From Lodderomyces elongisporus (Eukaryota > Ascomycota > Pichiomycetes > Serinales > Debaryomycetaceae): 64,000 nucleotides of DNA. The translations under genes were made by a program, and so were the position numbers. The stretch lies in assembly GCF_030384665.1 (NCBI RefSeq), contig NC_083674.1, forward strand, positions 2,170,001 through 2,234,000. The letters run 5' to 3'. Shown here piece by piece: positions 1 through 11,146 of this stretch. The notes beneath the pieces were generated by a model. That model saw only the letters and a list, made by a program, of their open reading frames with translations, did not search any database and was not told where the DNA came from. The stretch's first letter is position 1. Each line of letters opens with the position of its first letter.

Positions 1-857
1 GAGAAAGTGGAAGAATAGAATTTTGTCTTTTGTCAATTTTTTTCTTTAAATTAAACAAACAAACAAACAAACAAACAAACTATCAGTCTACCTCAATAAA
101 TCGAGCAAGCTATAAATATACAAACAAAGTCCGTTGGGTTTGAAATTTGAACTACCGCAAAGCTTTCAATTGCCAACTTAGTATTCATTGTATAATATAG
201 GATTTGACGTATTTTTAATCTTTTTTGGCCCTTTCAAAGAAATTAAACAAAAAAAAAAAAAAGAAATTAATATTAAAATTAAAAAAAATAACGGGGAGAA
301 ATTTGAAAGATTATTTTTTGAAAAAGCGCTGGAATCCGTCACACAGAAACAGCGACCAAGTCAACTTTAAAAGTTTTGGAATTTTTCTTTTTTTTTCTTA
401 CTTTTTTTTAATTTTTTTTAATTAAATTTGTTTTTAATTTTATTTTTGCAACAGATTTACCAACATCAATAAATATCCACTGGTTGTCACTCATTCTTCT
501 TAATTTAACAAACAATTAAGTCTATTATCTATACAACACAGGAGATCAATAAACAACAGCAGGAAAAGATACATTGGAAATTACATTTTCCAACCATTCT
601 TCTTCCCATTACCTTATCCCACTCCATCTGCTCCCGCACGAGTAGCAAATTACCCCCCCCCCCCCCCCGAGGTTTTCTTCCTCCTTTATCCAACCACTCT
701 ACTTCTTCCCCCCCACCCCCACCCCTTGGACGCTTCACCGCATTTTGCATCGAATTTCAACTAGCAAAATAAACTGTGAAACCCATCACTTACAACATAT
801 TCTCCTAAAGTCTAGCTGGCACTAGACTCTGCAAACTACGCATTTTTGAAAGACACA
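1..857. other. Intergenic region / 5' leader of the MedA-like gene
   Basis: No supported gene. It contains an AAAC tetranucleotide run near 53-80, long A and T tracts at 245-440, and an uninterrupted C homopolymer at about 652-668 followed by further C-rich sequence to 724. The short ORFs here are built from low-complexity sequence and look spurious. The region precedes the 858 start and probably carries the promoter and a long leader. Confidence 0.6.
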
Positions 858-1105
858 ATGACCAACGATAGCAGCAATAGCATTAACAAAAAAGACAACC
901 ACAACAACCTGTCGCTTCCGAGCATCCATTCTACTGGATACAATGCTAATAGTTTAGCAGACACGCCGCTCTTTTATAGTCGACAGCAAAACATCAATGA
1001 ACCTATCCCTAATCGAAATAGTGGATCAAATAATACACCAAATGTGATTATACCGCCATTGAGACCTCCATTTACACAACCACCACCACCACCACCACCA
1101 CCACC

Positions 1106-1136
<31 letters not shown>

Positions 1137-4100
1137 CTAGCATCGAGTATTCCTTTTCCACCACACCACTCGTTGATGTCGCTACCACCGCCAATTACTT
1201 CGGCCATGAATGGTTATGGAACTCCACCATCGAGAATATCCAATAACCATAGCACTAGCAATAGCAGCATGGGCCATTCTTCATTTGGTGACCTCATTGG
1301 GTATCCAAAATTTTACAGTGTAGGTCAGAATAATGGATACTTGCACCAAACTCAAACTTACTTTCCCACGGAGCAACCACAACCACAACCACAACCACAA
1401 CCACAACCGCAGTCGCATTCATACAGCTTAGGGCAGAACAATCAGTATATACAACCACTGCACCAAATACCTTTATCCCCACAACACCCACAGTCCCCGA
1501 AACAGCCAAAACAGCCAAAACAGCCAAAACAACAGAAGCAAGTTTCTTTGCAAAATGAGCAACTGCCGAGTTACACACCTTTTGAATCCATCCGTCCATC
1601 ACAGCAACAACAATTACATCCCCTTAACCATGATTGCAAAAATAACGGAACGAATCACAATCAGTACAAACAATATAGCCAACCCAACAACGCAACCAAC
1701 GAGAATAGTGACCGTGCGAGAAAAGACAAGTTTAGCTCACAGCTGTATCACATGGGCAATCATTCCGCGTCAAACGTACAGTATGTTCGACAATTTCTGC
1801 ATCACTTGAATCCAAGCTATGCCGTTAACCTCAAATTCAGTAAAGATTTGAATACAATGACACGAGATTGGACAGAACAAGAAATTCACGATAGAAGAAG
1901 ACTCGTTGAGTTCATTTTCACTGACAGTATTGATAGTGGTTTGTCAGATTCAAGTTTGAATGCAATGCAAACAATCGACTTTAATGTAATACATCCTTCA
2001 GAATACGATACTTCCAAAGCAGTGGTTTCTTGCATATATTGGAGAGAAACAAATAGATTTATATGCACCTCGGTGGACATTATTTCCCTCTTGGAGTACT
2101 TGGTCCGTCAAAGTTTTGGTATCGAAGAAAAAAACAGAATCAGAAGGAACTTACAGAGCTTAAAACCCAAAACAGTGTCTAGGTCAAGCAGAGACGATCA
2201 AGAGTTTTTCAGCTTAATAATGGGTATGGAGAATCCGAGACCAAGAAATATCGAAAAAGATTTGAAAGTGTTTAATTGGAGTGATTTGAGTAAAGCCATC
2301 ACAAAAGTGATGTCTAAATACTATGTTGTATCTTCACCAACACAACACCATCTTCCACAACTGCAGGTGCTACATAACCATTCTGATAATACCAGTAGAG
2401 TGTGGTCACCACCGACCAATGGTAACGCTCAAATTGCTAATCTCACCAGCGCGAGTGAAGGCTATGGTTATCGCAATAGTCATGCAGAGTTTCGGAACAT
2501 AAATGAAAATCCCCAGGGCAATAACACACGGTTTCCCATGCACACTTTGAGTGGAAATGTAAATACAAATGCAAATACCAGTACAAACAGGAAACTGCAT
2601 GAACATGAACATGAACATGATTATGAGCAAAGAATTGGTACAGGAGGCGAATATCACGATAGTGAAGGTTACGTTTCAGGATCGGGTGATGCGAGTGGAG
2701 CTGATGAGTCGTATGTGCCTTACGAGCGACTCAGGCGCTTGAAACGAGAGCACCCATTGCGATTTGCATCTGTACCTTCACCTGGGATTCCTGGACAACA
2801 AGAAACAAGATTAGCATTTACTCTGCCCGAAGGTACACAATATCGGAACCAAAGTGATGATTGCACCAAAACTAATGGGAATAATGAGAGGCTCACGTCC
2901 TCAAACCTCTACGCGAATAATCATCAGCCTGGTCTCTCGTTGCCCCCTTTGCGATCTGCCATTCCATATGATGCGTACTCTTCCACAGGTTCAATGCGAG
3001 ATACACCCATTTCGTTGTCTGAGCCAACTCATTCATCGTCCAAGAGCTCTAGCACGCCAACAAATTCCGAGCAAACATCAACTTCACAGTTCTCGCATCA
3101 CAGTTCAAATGATTCTTCTTCAAACCATGGAGACGGCAATTTCAACCAGTCTCACGCCTTGTCGGCTAGAGCCAATTCATCTAAAGCTCTGCAAACTCAA
3201 AGTCGTTATCACCCAGACAACAATAAAAATTCGACACTAAACCAACATTCTGAAGAATCATCAAAGAGCCCTTCACCTAGAAAAGCGAACAGAAATGGAA
3301 TTAGGAGGGGAAATAGAAACAATGGCGGCAAAAGTAAGAATACCAATTTGGGTTACGAAAGAGGTTCGAGTAATGAAGATGTGTCTAGTGCCACTTCGGG
3401 TGAAAGTTCTTCTGGAGATCAATCGCTTTCGAGTGGTGGTATTAGAGGTGGCAGTAATAGTAGCGGGTTTGGTTCATCTTCCTTTTCAGGAGGGAATTCT
3501 GGTAGTGACAGCAGTTCCAAAGACTCGATGCTATCATTGCAAAAAGATTCCGGTGATTCGAGCCACAATTCATCTCGATCGAATTCATCCAATCATATAA
3601 ATGGAAAATTATTTGCTTCAAAACTTGAAACACCCATCAAGGATAAGGTCAATACCAACACCAATGGCAATGCTAACGTCTATACCAAGAGCAACAGTAG
3701 AAACAACGCATCCAAAAGTCAAATACACGAATTAATCAACAATAGCTCCAATTCTTCAGCCTCAGAATACGCACTTGAAGAAGGCGGCAATGAAGATGAG
3801 GATGTGTCGATGGATTCGGAACTCGAAGATTGCGGTAGCTGGCGCCAGCATGAAGAATATATGGATGTGGATCAAGATGGCGAGGGAAGAAATTCGCAAG
3901 ATAACTATAAATTGAAAAAGAAGAAAATGCACAAAAAGAAATTGCATCATAACCCCCACCACTCGTCCTCCACGCAGAGTACAAACTATTTCGATGATGC
4001 AGGAAAGTTACCTGTAGATGGTCACAATGTGAATGACAGTAAAACTTTTGCTGCAGCACCGCAAACTTACTACAATAAACTACAATCACCCAAACTTCCT

Positions 4101-4232
4101 TCAATATCACAATTGCTCACGTCCGACTTTGAATCGAGGGATTCGTCTGTACCACCTGTTTTGTGTGATGATAATGTACCAAAGGAGAAATTACCATCTA
4201 TTTCAAAAGTTCAAAAATGGAAGGACTATTAA
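858..4232 (+). CDS. MedA/Medusa-family (DUF7082) transcriptional regulator, Q/N/S-rich
   Basis: Predicted nuclear regulator of 1124 residues. Residues about 295-490 match the conserved core of the fungal MedA family: a WTEQEIHDRRRLVEF segment, CIYWRE..RFICTSVDIISLLEYLV, then EEKNRIRRNLQ and NPRPRNIEKDLKVF. In Aspergillus and Ustilago, members of this family control development and adherence; a role in morphogenesis here is inference. The flanks are low complexity: a poly-Pro then poly-Gln run near residues 75-92, PQ repeats near 173-185, QPK repeats near 215, an acidic patch near 974-991 and a Lys/His-rich patch near 1018-1035. LPSIS occurs twice near the C-terminus, with a related LPSIH near the N-terminus. 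I take the ATG at 858; the frame is open to a TTG at 846, but no earlier ATG is in frame. Several CTG codons are probably Ser. The gene converges on AIM24. Confidence 0.85.
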
Positions 4233-4556
4233 AAGTCTGTTTTTCCGTTGCATTTGTGTTTTTATTTTTTCTTCATTTTCTTGATTTTTTTCTTCTTTTT
4301 CATCCGTTTTTAGTCACGACTTTAATGAATATTTATCTATGAAATAGAATATGAACAAAGCAAATATTTGATTGAAAGTTCTTATTGCTTTTCACAAGAG
4401 TTTAAAACTTGAAGGGTATGAAACCCATGTTTTCACAGTTTTCACAGTTTTCACTTTCTTTATTTTTTTCTTCAATACCCTAATTATCTCTATTTATTAT
4501 CACCGTTTCCATTTCTTTTGTTTTTAATTAAATTTAATTTATTTTAATTTATTTTT
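4233..4556. other. Convergent intergenic region
   Basis: A 324-bp stretch between the stop codons of the MedA-like gene (+) and AIM24 (-). It is AT-rich, with T runs at both ends that could serve as 3'-end processing signals for both genes. TTTTCACAG is repeated at about 4431-4450. No gene is seen. Confidence 0.6.
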
Positions 4557-6035
4557 TCAAATACTGTCTCTAAAATTCGGCGTGTTTTGGAAAACTGCAC
4601 CTTTCTTGGGATCTATTTCTACGTAGCTCAAGTAATCATTAGATTTCGATTTCGATCCTGATTCGGGGTTGATTTGAGGTTCAATGAAGACAAGCTTTTC
4701 ATTTAACTGAGTTATTTCTTCACTATTACTTCCACCGAAGGAACGTCTTGTATCTTTTTGAGTCTGTTTCAAATGGGGACTCGCCTGAATTAGTATATTT
4801 CTCGGGCCAACCACTTTCACAAATTCTGCATTACCCAACAAAAATCTACTTAGAATGATAGAAATTCTATTGAAAAATACTTTTTGGTAATGCCAAACCA
4901 GTCTTGTCCAGTTGAGAGCCAACTTGCTTCCAAGAACTATCTGATCCCATGCAGATGGTTGGACTAGTACTTGCTTTCCTTGAGGTCTCTCCTCAACATT
5001 CAACTTAACCTTTACTTTGTGGTTTTGTTCACCTTCTTGGGGCAAATACAGTGTTGTTGTTACATCGTTCTTTATGATACAATTTTCTAAATCAAACGGG
5101 CCGTTAACGGTGACACCCAAAATTGCACTTTTTCTAATCAAGATTTCCTCGTCTTCTGCCAATTGCAACTGGTATACCCCTCCGCTGCCGACAACACCGA
5201 CATGACCTCTACCACTTAGCAATGTGTACCCAGAATTCCAAAATGACCAGAGCCCCGTTTCGATCCTGCTAATGTTTAAAAACTTGGCCAAACTTTTTGA
5301 GATGTATTTTGGTAGTTTATGCATACTTATTGAAAGTGAGTTGCCAGTGTATGCTTGAATGGCAGTTTTGTTTAAAATAGCCCAATCGGATGAACCATCG
5401 AGGATCAAATTGGCAAATGATTTCACATCGCCATATTTGCTGGAGGAGCTCAGGCTGCTGCTGCTACTACTTATAAGTGTGGAAAATGGCACCGTTGAAA
5501 TTAGTTTTTGATACGAGAGGATGTGACCGCCATTAAATCTGAATCTATCCCACCATAACGGAAACTCCAATGTATTTCGAATCAATGGTTGTGTTGATGA
5601 TGTCAGTGAGGAAGTGAACGAAGTGGCCGTGGAAGAAGAAGAAGAAGAAGAAGATGATGATGATGAAGAGGAAGAGCCGTAAGTTGGTGTGGTATTTGAT
5701 GTTGACTTGAGTCCATAGATTGATGTTAGTGCTCCTCTACGAACGAATAGAGGCACCGATGGGGGCGAATGCACAGTGAGAAGCGTCGGCGGTGTTCCCA
5801 ATGCTATGAATTCGGCATTTTCCAATGTTTGCAGTATGCTTAATTGCGGAGCGTTTCGGATGTTCCCAGGCTCAGTTGTAGTTTTGTTCAAATTTGTATT
5901 AGCAGCAACATTGGTGGTGTTGGCCATGGTAGAAAAAGAAGGGTCAACGGAGGAAGCCGATACTGCGTTCACTACAATTGATCTTTTCAAGGTCCATGTC
6001 ACAAGACTCAGCACCTTCTGCCGAGATCTTATCAT
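4557..6035 (-). CDS. AIM24: Mitochondrial AIM24 family protein
   Basis: Encodes 492 residues. The middle and C-terminal parts carry the AIM24-type beta-rich core: ALGTPPTLLTV, PLFVRRGAL, then SGRGHVGVVGSGGVYQLQL and EEILIRKSAILGV. In Saccharomyces, Aim24 is an inner-membrane mitochondrial protein linked to MICOS integrity and respiratory function. The N-terminus (MIRSRQKVLSLVTWTLKRS) is basic and lacks acidic residues, as expected of a presequence. It is longer than the roughly 390-residue yeast protein because of Ser-rich insertions near residues 120-150 and 185-200. The start is firm: an in-frame TAG lies 6 nt upstream of the ATG. A CTG at codon 195 lies inside a Ser run and one at codon 144 sits in TSS_TSS, which supports CUG-Ser decoding. 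A GTT/AAC triplet tract begins about 10 nt upstream of the start. Confidence 0.88.
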   Translation of the reverse strand: MIRSRQKVLSLVTWTLKRSIVVNAVSASSVDPSFSTMANTTNVAANTNLNKTTTEPGNIRNAPQLSILQTLENAEFIALGTPPTLLTVHSPPSVPLFVRRGALTSIYGLKSTSNTTPTYGSSSSSSSSSSSSSSSTATSFTSSLTSSTQPLIRNTLEFPLWWDRFRFNGGHILSYQKLISTVPFSTLISSSSSSLSSSSKYGDVKSFANLILDGSSDWAILNKTAIQAYTGNSLSISMHKLPKYISKSLAKFLNISRIETGLWSFWNSGYTLLSGRGHVGVVGSGGVYQLQLAEDEEILIRKSAILGVTVNGPFDLENCIIKNDVTTTLYLPQEGEQNHKVKVKLNVEERPQGKQVLVQPSAWDQIVLGSKLALNWTRLVWHYQKVFFNRISIILSRFLLGNAEFVKVVGPRNILIQASPHLKQTQKDTRRSFGGSNSEEITQLNEKLVFIEPQINPESGSKSKSNDYLSYVEIDPKKGAVFQNTPNFRDSI

Positions 6036-6046
6036 GGTCTAGGTAG

Positions 6047-6123
<77 letters not shown>

Positions 6124-7063
6124 TTGTTGTTGTTGTTGTTTCTATTTATATATTCAACCACGGTTATTCAACACACCACGCAACCTGCAAATTCTCATGA
6201 TTTAATTTAATTATAATTTTTAGTTTTCTTTCTTTTTCCTTTTTTCTTTCCCTTTTTTTTTGTTCCTCCTTCAGCAGCTTAAATTCAAACAAGCGAGCAC
6301 AATTACTAGGTTGAAGAGGAGGAGAGGAAAAGGACAGAGAATCAATATTTGCAAGGTTGTATGTCTTTATAAATTTTATTTTTGTTGCCAAATATAGATC
6401 CACATTTTATATATCAATGAATGAAAGAAAGGTGTTTGTACAATCTTTGCCGAGTCAAAGGCGGGTTGTAGACACTAGTGGATAGTTGTTGATACTGGTA
6501 GGATATTCGATAGAAAAATATGCATCGTGTAGCATTCAATCTAGACAAGAGAGGGTTTACCATACCCTTTTATAGCCTTTTTTTTTCTTAATTTTTTCTT
6601 TTTTTCAAATCCTACCACCTATGTCTCGACACTTGTTTGACATATTAATGATGAGAGCAAATCGAATCAATGAAGATAACTCAACTAAGCCAAAGTAAAC
6701 TAAACAAATCAATTCAAATCAAAGAAGATAAAGCCAATAGGAACAACACCAGTTTGTTGGAACATAAAGAAATACACAACTGCTCTTCAATCTGTGCTTT
6801 CAAGTAGTATAGTTTCAATATTTTACTAATTCAATTATTCATTTATGTATGTATGTATGTATGTATGTATGTATGTATGTATGTATGTATTTCATGATGT
6901 CATTTTCAAATAAGTAAAAAAAAATTATTACTATTACTACTACTACTAATAATAATAATAATAATAATGATGATGATGATATAAAAAAAAAATTAGTTCC
7001 CTCTCTCTCCCCCTCTCCCTCTCCTTTCTCTCCCTTCTCTTCGTGCTGCTGTCACCGGTAATT
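6036..7063. other. Intergenic region between AIM24 and the AYR1-like gene
   Basis: About 1 kb without a supported gene. It holds the AIM24 promoter side with the GTT tract, a GTAT/ATGT tetranucleotide run at about 6845-6890, ACT/AAT/GAT triplet runs at about 6930-6980, and a CT-rich stretch at 6998-7040 next to the stop codon of the dehydrogenase gene. I see no tRNA. Confidence 0.6.
6046..6141. repeat. (GTT)n / (AAC)n microsatellite in the AIM24 leader
   Basis: A nearly perfect GTT run of about 95 bp with one T-rich interruption near 6120. On the AIM24 strand it reads as AAC/CAA immediately 5' of the start codon. It is the same triplet that builds the Asn tracts of the array genes. It is outside the coding frame because a TAG separates it from the ATG. 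Confidence 0.9.
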
Positions 7064-7945
7064 TCAAGCCAACTTCTTTTTGGAGTAAATCTCGTGGATT
7101 GTTTGAAACACCAGACTCAACTTGAATTTCCGTACCAAGCCCCATTCCACTATTCTTCTAGGCACAAACGTCAAGACAAATGATAAAAATATGGCCATTC
7201 TACCGCGATAGTAGTTTAGTGTGCCACCCAACTGGGCGGTTTCAAAGTCTCCAACGACTTTTTTGGCGTAGATATGTGCGGGCATAGGTTTGTTTCGTGC
7301 AGCCATCTGTCTACGTTCGTTAAAGGCAAAGTCTATGCCGGAAACATTGTAAAGCGATGATGGTGGTAGAGACCTCTTGTCCTCGATATCTGTCTTAACG
7401 CCTCCAGTCACGATATTGATCACCCTAACACCAAATGGTTTCAACTCCAATCTCAACACTGCTGCGTATTGGTGGATAGCAGCCTTTGTAGCGGAATAAA
7501 CGCACGAGAATGGAAAAGGGACAATTCCGCTAACGGAGCCAGTAAAGCCAATGACGCCCTTGGCATTGATCAACAAGGGGATAAACTCTCGTACTATTCT
7601 CATGGGGCCGTATACGTTGACTTCAAAGCATTGTTTTATTTGTTCATCAGTAACATCGGTGGCGGGGAATGTACATGATTGGCCTGCATTGTTATAGAGA
7701 AAATCCAAATATTCGCTCCCTGTTTGGTTCTTGATGTACTCTTTAGCCTGCTGGACGCTGTTCAAGTCGCTCACGTCTAGCTTGAATATGTTAATTCCGT
7801 ATTCATCCTTCAACTTTTGCATGGGTTCCAATCTTCTTGCTCCGGCAAATACAATGTACCCTTTTTTGGCAAACTCAATTGCCGTGGCAAAGCCAATTCC
7901 CGACGAGGCGCCGGTTACCAAGGCTACTTTTTTTCGATCAGACAT
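7064..7945 (-). CDS. AYR1: Short-chain dehydrogenase/reductase, AYR1-like
   Basis: Encodes 293 residues, close to the 297 of yeast Ayr1, the NADPH-dependent 1-acyldihydroxyacetone-phosphate reductase of ER and lipid droplets that makes lysophosphatidate. The SDR features are complete: the cofactor loop TGASSGIG (residues 11-18), NNAG (85-88), the catalytic Ser in GSVSG (137/139), and YSATK giving Y150 and K154. The segment TGGVKTDIE after the catalytic helix is typical of this subgroup. A hydrophobic stretch near residues 250-262 (IFLSFVLTFVP) could help membrane association. Fungi usually hold several AYR1-like paralogues, so the exact substrate is uncertain. The gene lies head-to-tail with the glutaredoxin-like gene upstream, 625 bp away. 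Confidence 0.82.
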   Translation of the reverse strand: MSDRKKVALVTGASSGIGFATAIEFAKKGYIVFAGARRLEPMQKLKDEYGINIFKLDVSDLNSVQQAKEYIKNQTGSEYLDFLYNNAGQSCTFPATDVTDEQIKQCFEVNVYGPMRIVREFIPLLINAKGVIGFTGSVSGIVPFPFSCVYSATKAAIHQYAAVLRLELKPFGVRVINIVTGGVKTDIEDKRSLPPSSLYNVSGIDFAFNERRQMAARNKPMPAHIYAKKVVGDFETAQLGGTLNYYRGRMAIFLSFVLTFVPRRIVEWGLVRKFKLSLVFQTIHEIYSKKKLA

Positions 7946-8570
7946 TGCAAGTAGGGATCAGGATCAGGATCAGGATCAGACACTGGTATGCAAAACTGGA
8001 TGGGGAAGGGAGAAAGTCAAAAAAAAAAAAAAAAAAAGGAAAAAGTAACGTATCAAATAGGGTGTTATGGGAGGACATTTTAGACAAATATAAAGACAAG
8101 AAAGACAGGGAGAATAAAAAAAAAATAATTCGAAAAAACAAGGGGTTAAACTAAATGGAAAAAGAAAAAATAAAATTCTTAGTGAACTGAAATTGGTATT
8201 TGTGACAAAGTGTTATCTTTGCTCCTCGTCTTTACTTTTTTTTTTTTTTTCTTTTGGCTCTCTCTCTCTCTCTCTCTCTCTATTTTTTCTTTTTTATCAT
8301 TAAGATTTCTGTATATTGGACCGAGGGATCGAGAGGAGCAAGTAGTATTAGATGCACTAGTTCTTTAACTAGTGAATGAGTGAGTGAGGGGGTAGGTAGC
8401 TCTACATAGAAGCGGATTATTTTCCTTTCCCATTCTTCTTCTTCTTTTTTTTTTTTCTTCTTCTTCTCTTCTTCCGTACTTTCCAAGAGGAAGTGTTCAG
8501 GAAACATCATTGGTAAAAAAGTTGGATAATGTGTGTATAGGATTACATATATACATAGATGGTGCAAGTC
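7946..8570. other. Intergenic region upstream of the AYR1-like gene
   Basis: No gene is seen. An AGGATC hexanucleotide repeat (about 7955-7979) lies just upstream of the AYR1-like start codon. An A run (8020-8037), a T run (8236-8250), a CT dinucleotide run (8261-8281) and TTC triplets (8436-8470) follow. The promoter of the AYR1-like gene and the 3' end of the glutaredoxin-like gene must lie here. Confidence 0.55.
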
Positions 8571-8918
8571 TTATTTGGAGTTTGCTAGCACATGCACCAA
8601 CTCCTTTTCATTGAAATAGTGCATGAATTTCTGCAATTTCTGTCCTTGTTGTTCAATGTGTAGTACGGGCACGTCGTAGCAGTACTTGTCGAACCATTCT
8701 TGGTTGTTGGGGTCCATTATGTCGATGTACTTTACTTGGAGATGGTCATTCTCGACTGTGGGGTTGTTTAAGCTTGATTCTAGTATTTGTTTGGCATCCG
8801 AGCAGAGTTTGCAAGTATCTTTGGTGAAGAAAGTTACTGAGGTCAATTTTCTTATTGAGTTGATGGAATAAGCATTTCGCAAGAGTGGCGATGTGTTTCT
8901 GACTAGCGTGTTGAACAT
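8571..8918 (-). CDS. Glutaredoxin-like small thioredoxin-fold protein (YDR286C type)
   Basis: Encodes 115 residues. A CKLC motif (C36 and C39) follows a beta strand, SVTFFTKDTC. YDVPVLHI holds the cis-proline (P84) that follows the second half of a thioredoxin fold. Length and motif spacing match the uncharacterised yeast YDR286C family of glutaredoxin-like proteins. The first 25 residues have Arg/Lys and no acidic residues (R8, R14, R23, K24), suggesting mitochondrial import; this is inference. Substrate and partner are unknown. The ATG at 8918 is the first in frame before the conserved region. Confidence 0.8.
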   Translation of the reverse strand: MFNTLVRNTSPLLRNAYSINSIRKLTSVTFFTKDTCKLCSDAKQILESSLNNPTVENDHLQVKYIDIMDPNNQEWFDKYCYDVPVLHIEQQGQKLQKFMHYFNEKELVHVLANSK

Positions 8919-9107
8919 GGCCTTGTAAAAATTAGGGAACTAGATGGAGAGGAGAAGAAGAAGAAGAAGAAGAAGGATGGAGATAGAGTGTTGGAAATAA
9001 ATGAACAATAAAATAAAATAAAAAATTTTTAAAAAAAAATTAAAATTTTAAAAAATGAGAGAGTATGTGTGTAAGTGTGTGTGGTTGTCTATGTAGGTAA
9101 TAAGTAG

Positions 9108-9115
9108 TCACGTGA
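9108..9115. promoter_or_regulatory. TCACGTGA palindrome, Cbf1/bHLH-type site
   Basis: The 8-bp palindrome is a full match to the CACGTG core with the flanks preferred by yeast Cbf1. It lies about 190 bp upstream of the glutaredoxin-like start on the minus strand. The binding factor is inferred. Confidence 0.4.
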
Positions 9116-9993
9116 TAGTGACTATTCTTTTCTTTTCTTTTTTTTTTTTTTCTTTTTTTTTTTTTTTTTCTATGGGAATATTGTGGGGTTCGTATGTCCA
9201 GTGTATACGTCAAGTCGTCAATAGTAGGTAGAAATGTTTTTGTTGATATTTTTTTTTTTTTTTTTGAACTATTATTAGTTGCAGAGAACTTGTGGAAAAT
9301 TTTATCTCTTCAAAAGGCAAAGGGCGAAACATCAAATGGAGTATTGAATATGCACAATTCATCACATTTGTGTGTAAGTGTGTGTGTACGTATGTGTGTA
9401 AGTGTGCGAGCGTTTGTTTGTTTGTTTGTTTGTTTGTGTGTTTAATGTGGAATTGGTACAAGTACGAAATTGCGTGATAGTAAGAGAGCTTCAAACTCCG
9501 ACACCCTGTACTTTTCCACTATTACAAAGCTCGTAAGTTGTCTGCACATCATGGGGTTTTTTTTTTTGCTTTTTGTTTTCTAAATATTACCTCTTCCCTT
9601 CTTTAATATATCATACAGTGTAATTCTATTGTGAATATCGTTGTCGCCTAATGCAAAGTCTCAAGCCTCTAGACGCGCTTAGCATGTCTTGTTAGCATGT
9701 CTATTAAGGTGTTGTGATGTAAGGTATTTTATGTGTCTAGGGGAGGGTGGGAGGGGGGACGGTTTGTGGGTTATAGGTGTGGGGCTCCTGCTGTCACATT
9801 GTTGATCGGCATTCGGAGTTTTAAAAACAAAAAAAAAAATAAATTAGATTTTATATTTATATGCTCAATTTGGTTTTGTGTCAAAATTTCATCTGCTGTT
9901 GTTCTTTTTTTATTTTTTTTTGCCCCAACACTATTTGCTACAAAAAGTGAAAAGAAAAGAAAAGAAAAAAATATATACTAGATGACCCCCCCC

Positions 9994-10017
9994 CTGCTGC
10001 TGCTGCTGCTGCTGCTG
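9994..10017. repeat. (CTG)8 triplet run after a C9 homopolymer
   Basis: Eight perfect CTG triplets directly follow a run of C starting at 9986. The run lies in the non-coding region between the glutaredoxin-like and ATO genes. Confidence 0.9.
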
Positions 10018-10707
10018 CAAACAAAAACTAAACAGAGACCAGTAGCTTTATACTGTACAAGGAAATCAATGCACTTGTGTATGTAACATCTGTCCTTCTT
10101 ATATAAACTTATAGAGACACCACTAATAAGCAACTCCCTTTATTTCTCCACCAACTGTGGGATGGAGATGTAATTTTAATTTTCCAGTTTTCGTTCCACC
10201 CCATCCCCCAACAAACACACTTACACACGAGGAAAAAAACTATAGAGAATAAAAAAATAAAAAGAAAAAAAAAAAAAAAAAGAAACAAATTTCTCTTATT
10301 AGCTGCTGGCCGATACTTGTCATCACCACCAAGAAAAAAAATAAAAAAAAAAACAGAGAATAAAAAACACACACACACACACACAATATTTTATTCTTTA
10401 TTCTTTTTTGTGCCTATGTCTATTTTATTTAGTGCTGAGTACATCTCAATATCACACCGACAAACATTACCCCCACTCCACCTCCGTCACTGATACTTCT
10501 GCCACCACCACAACCATCACCTTCACCACCACCACAACCTGCAGCTTTTTTTTTTTTAATCAATATGCCCCACCTCCCACATTTTCTATTGTTATTCACT
10601 CTACTCTGCTCCCTTTCTTTCTTTCTTTTCTTTTTTTTTTTTTTTCAAAAATAAATTAAACAAAAAAAAAAAAAAGAGCAAAATTTAAACAATCTCAAAC
10701 TCTGGTT

Positions 10708-10717
10708 TATATAAATA
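10708..10717 (+). promoter_or_regulatory. Candidate TATA box of the ATO-family gene
   Basis: TATATAAATA lies about 430 bp upstream of the ATG at 11147, with an AATCAATT/CCAAT-like stretch just after it. It would imply a leader of several hundred nucleotides rich in CA repeats. It is the best TATA match nearby, but AT-rich surroundings make chance matches likely. Confidence 0.35.
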
Positions 10718-11146
10718 CCAATCAATTCTCCCAATAACACACCTTATACACTTGGAATTGCCATACCCAAATTCAAATATCCCAAAACCAACCAGTCAAT
10801 CACATTAGACTACACTACACTACACTACACTACACAAATCACATCTGCCACATTATATTCTTTTTTATTATTTTTTTTTTTTTTCTTATTGTTCGTTCCA
10901 TTTACTTATTTATTATTTATCCTTCCCATCAAAGAAAAGAAAAAAAAAATTCTTTTGCTTCTATTTTATTTTCCTCTTTGGTTTTCAATAATATAAGCAA
11001 CTTTTTTCTTGATTTTTATTCATACTTTATACAAGTATACATAAACACACACACACACACATACACACACACACACACATACACACACATATATAAATAT
11101 ATATATATATATTTCCCTTTCCCCGCCGCGCCACTTTTAGTACAAG

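Larger units (their letters stand above)
8919..11146. other. 2.2 kb gene-free divergent region upstream of the ATO-family gene
   Basis: This is the shared upstream region of the glutaredoxin-like gene (-) and the ATO gene (+). It has no credible ORF. Contents include an AGA run (8952-8973), a TCACGTGA palindrome (9108-9115), TTTG repeats (about 9413-9438), nine C residues leading into eight CTG triplets (9986-10017), CA runs (10368-10384 and 11044-11090), ACACT pentamers (about 10809-10835), and many poly-A/T tracts. A candidate TATA box lies at 10708-10717. The great length suits a heavily regulated transporter gene. Confidence 0.55.

Noticed and set aside
846..857. TTG start for the MedA-like gene
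   Set aside because: A nuclear yeast gene is expected to start at ATG; the first in-frame ATG is at 858.
9194..9494. Short ORFs around the TTTG and GT repeats
   Set aside because: Built from microsatellites on both strands, with no conserved features.
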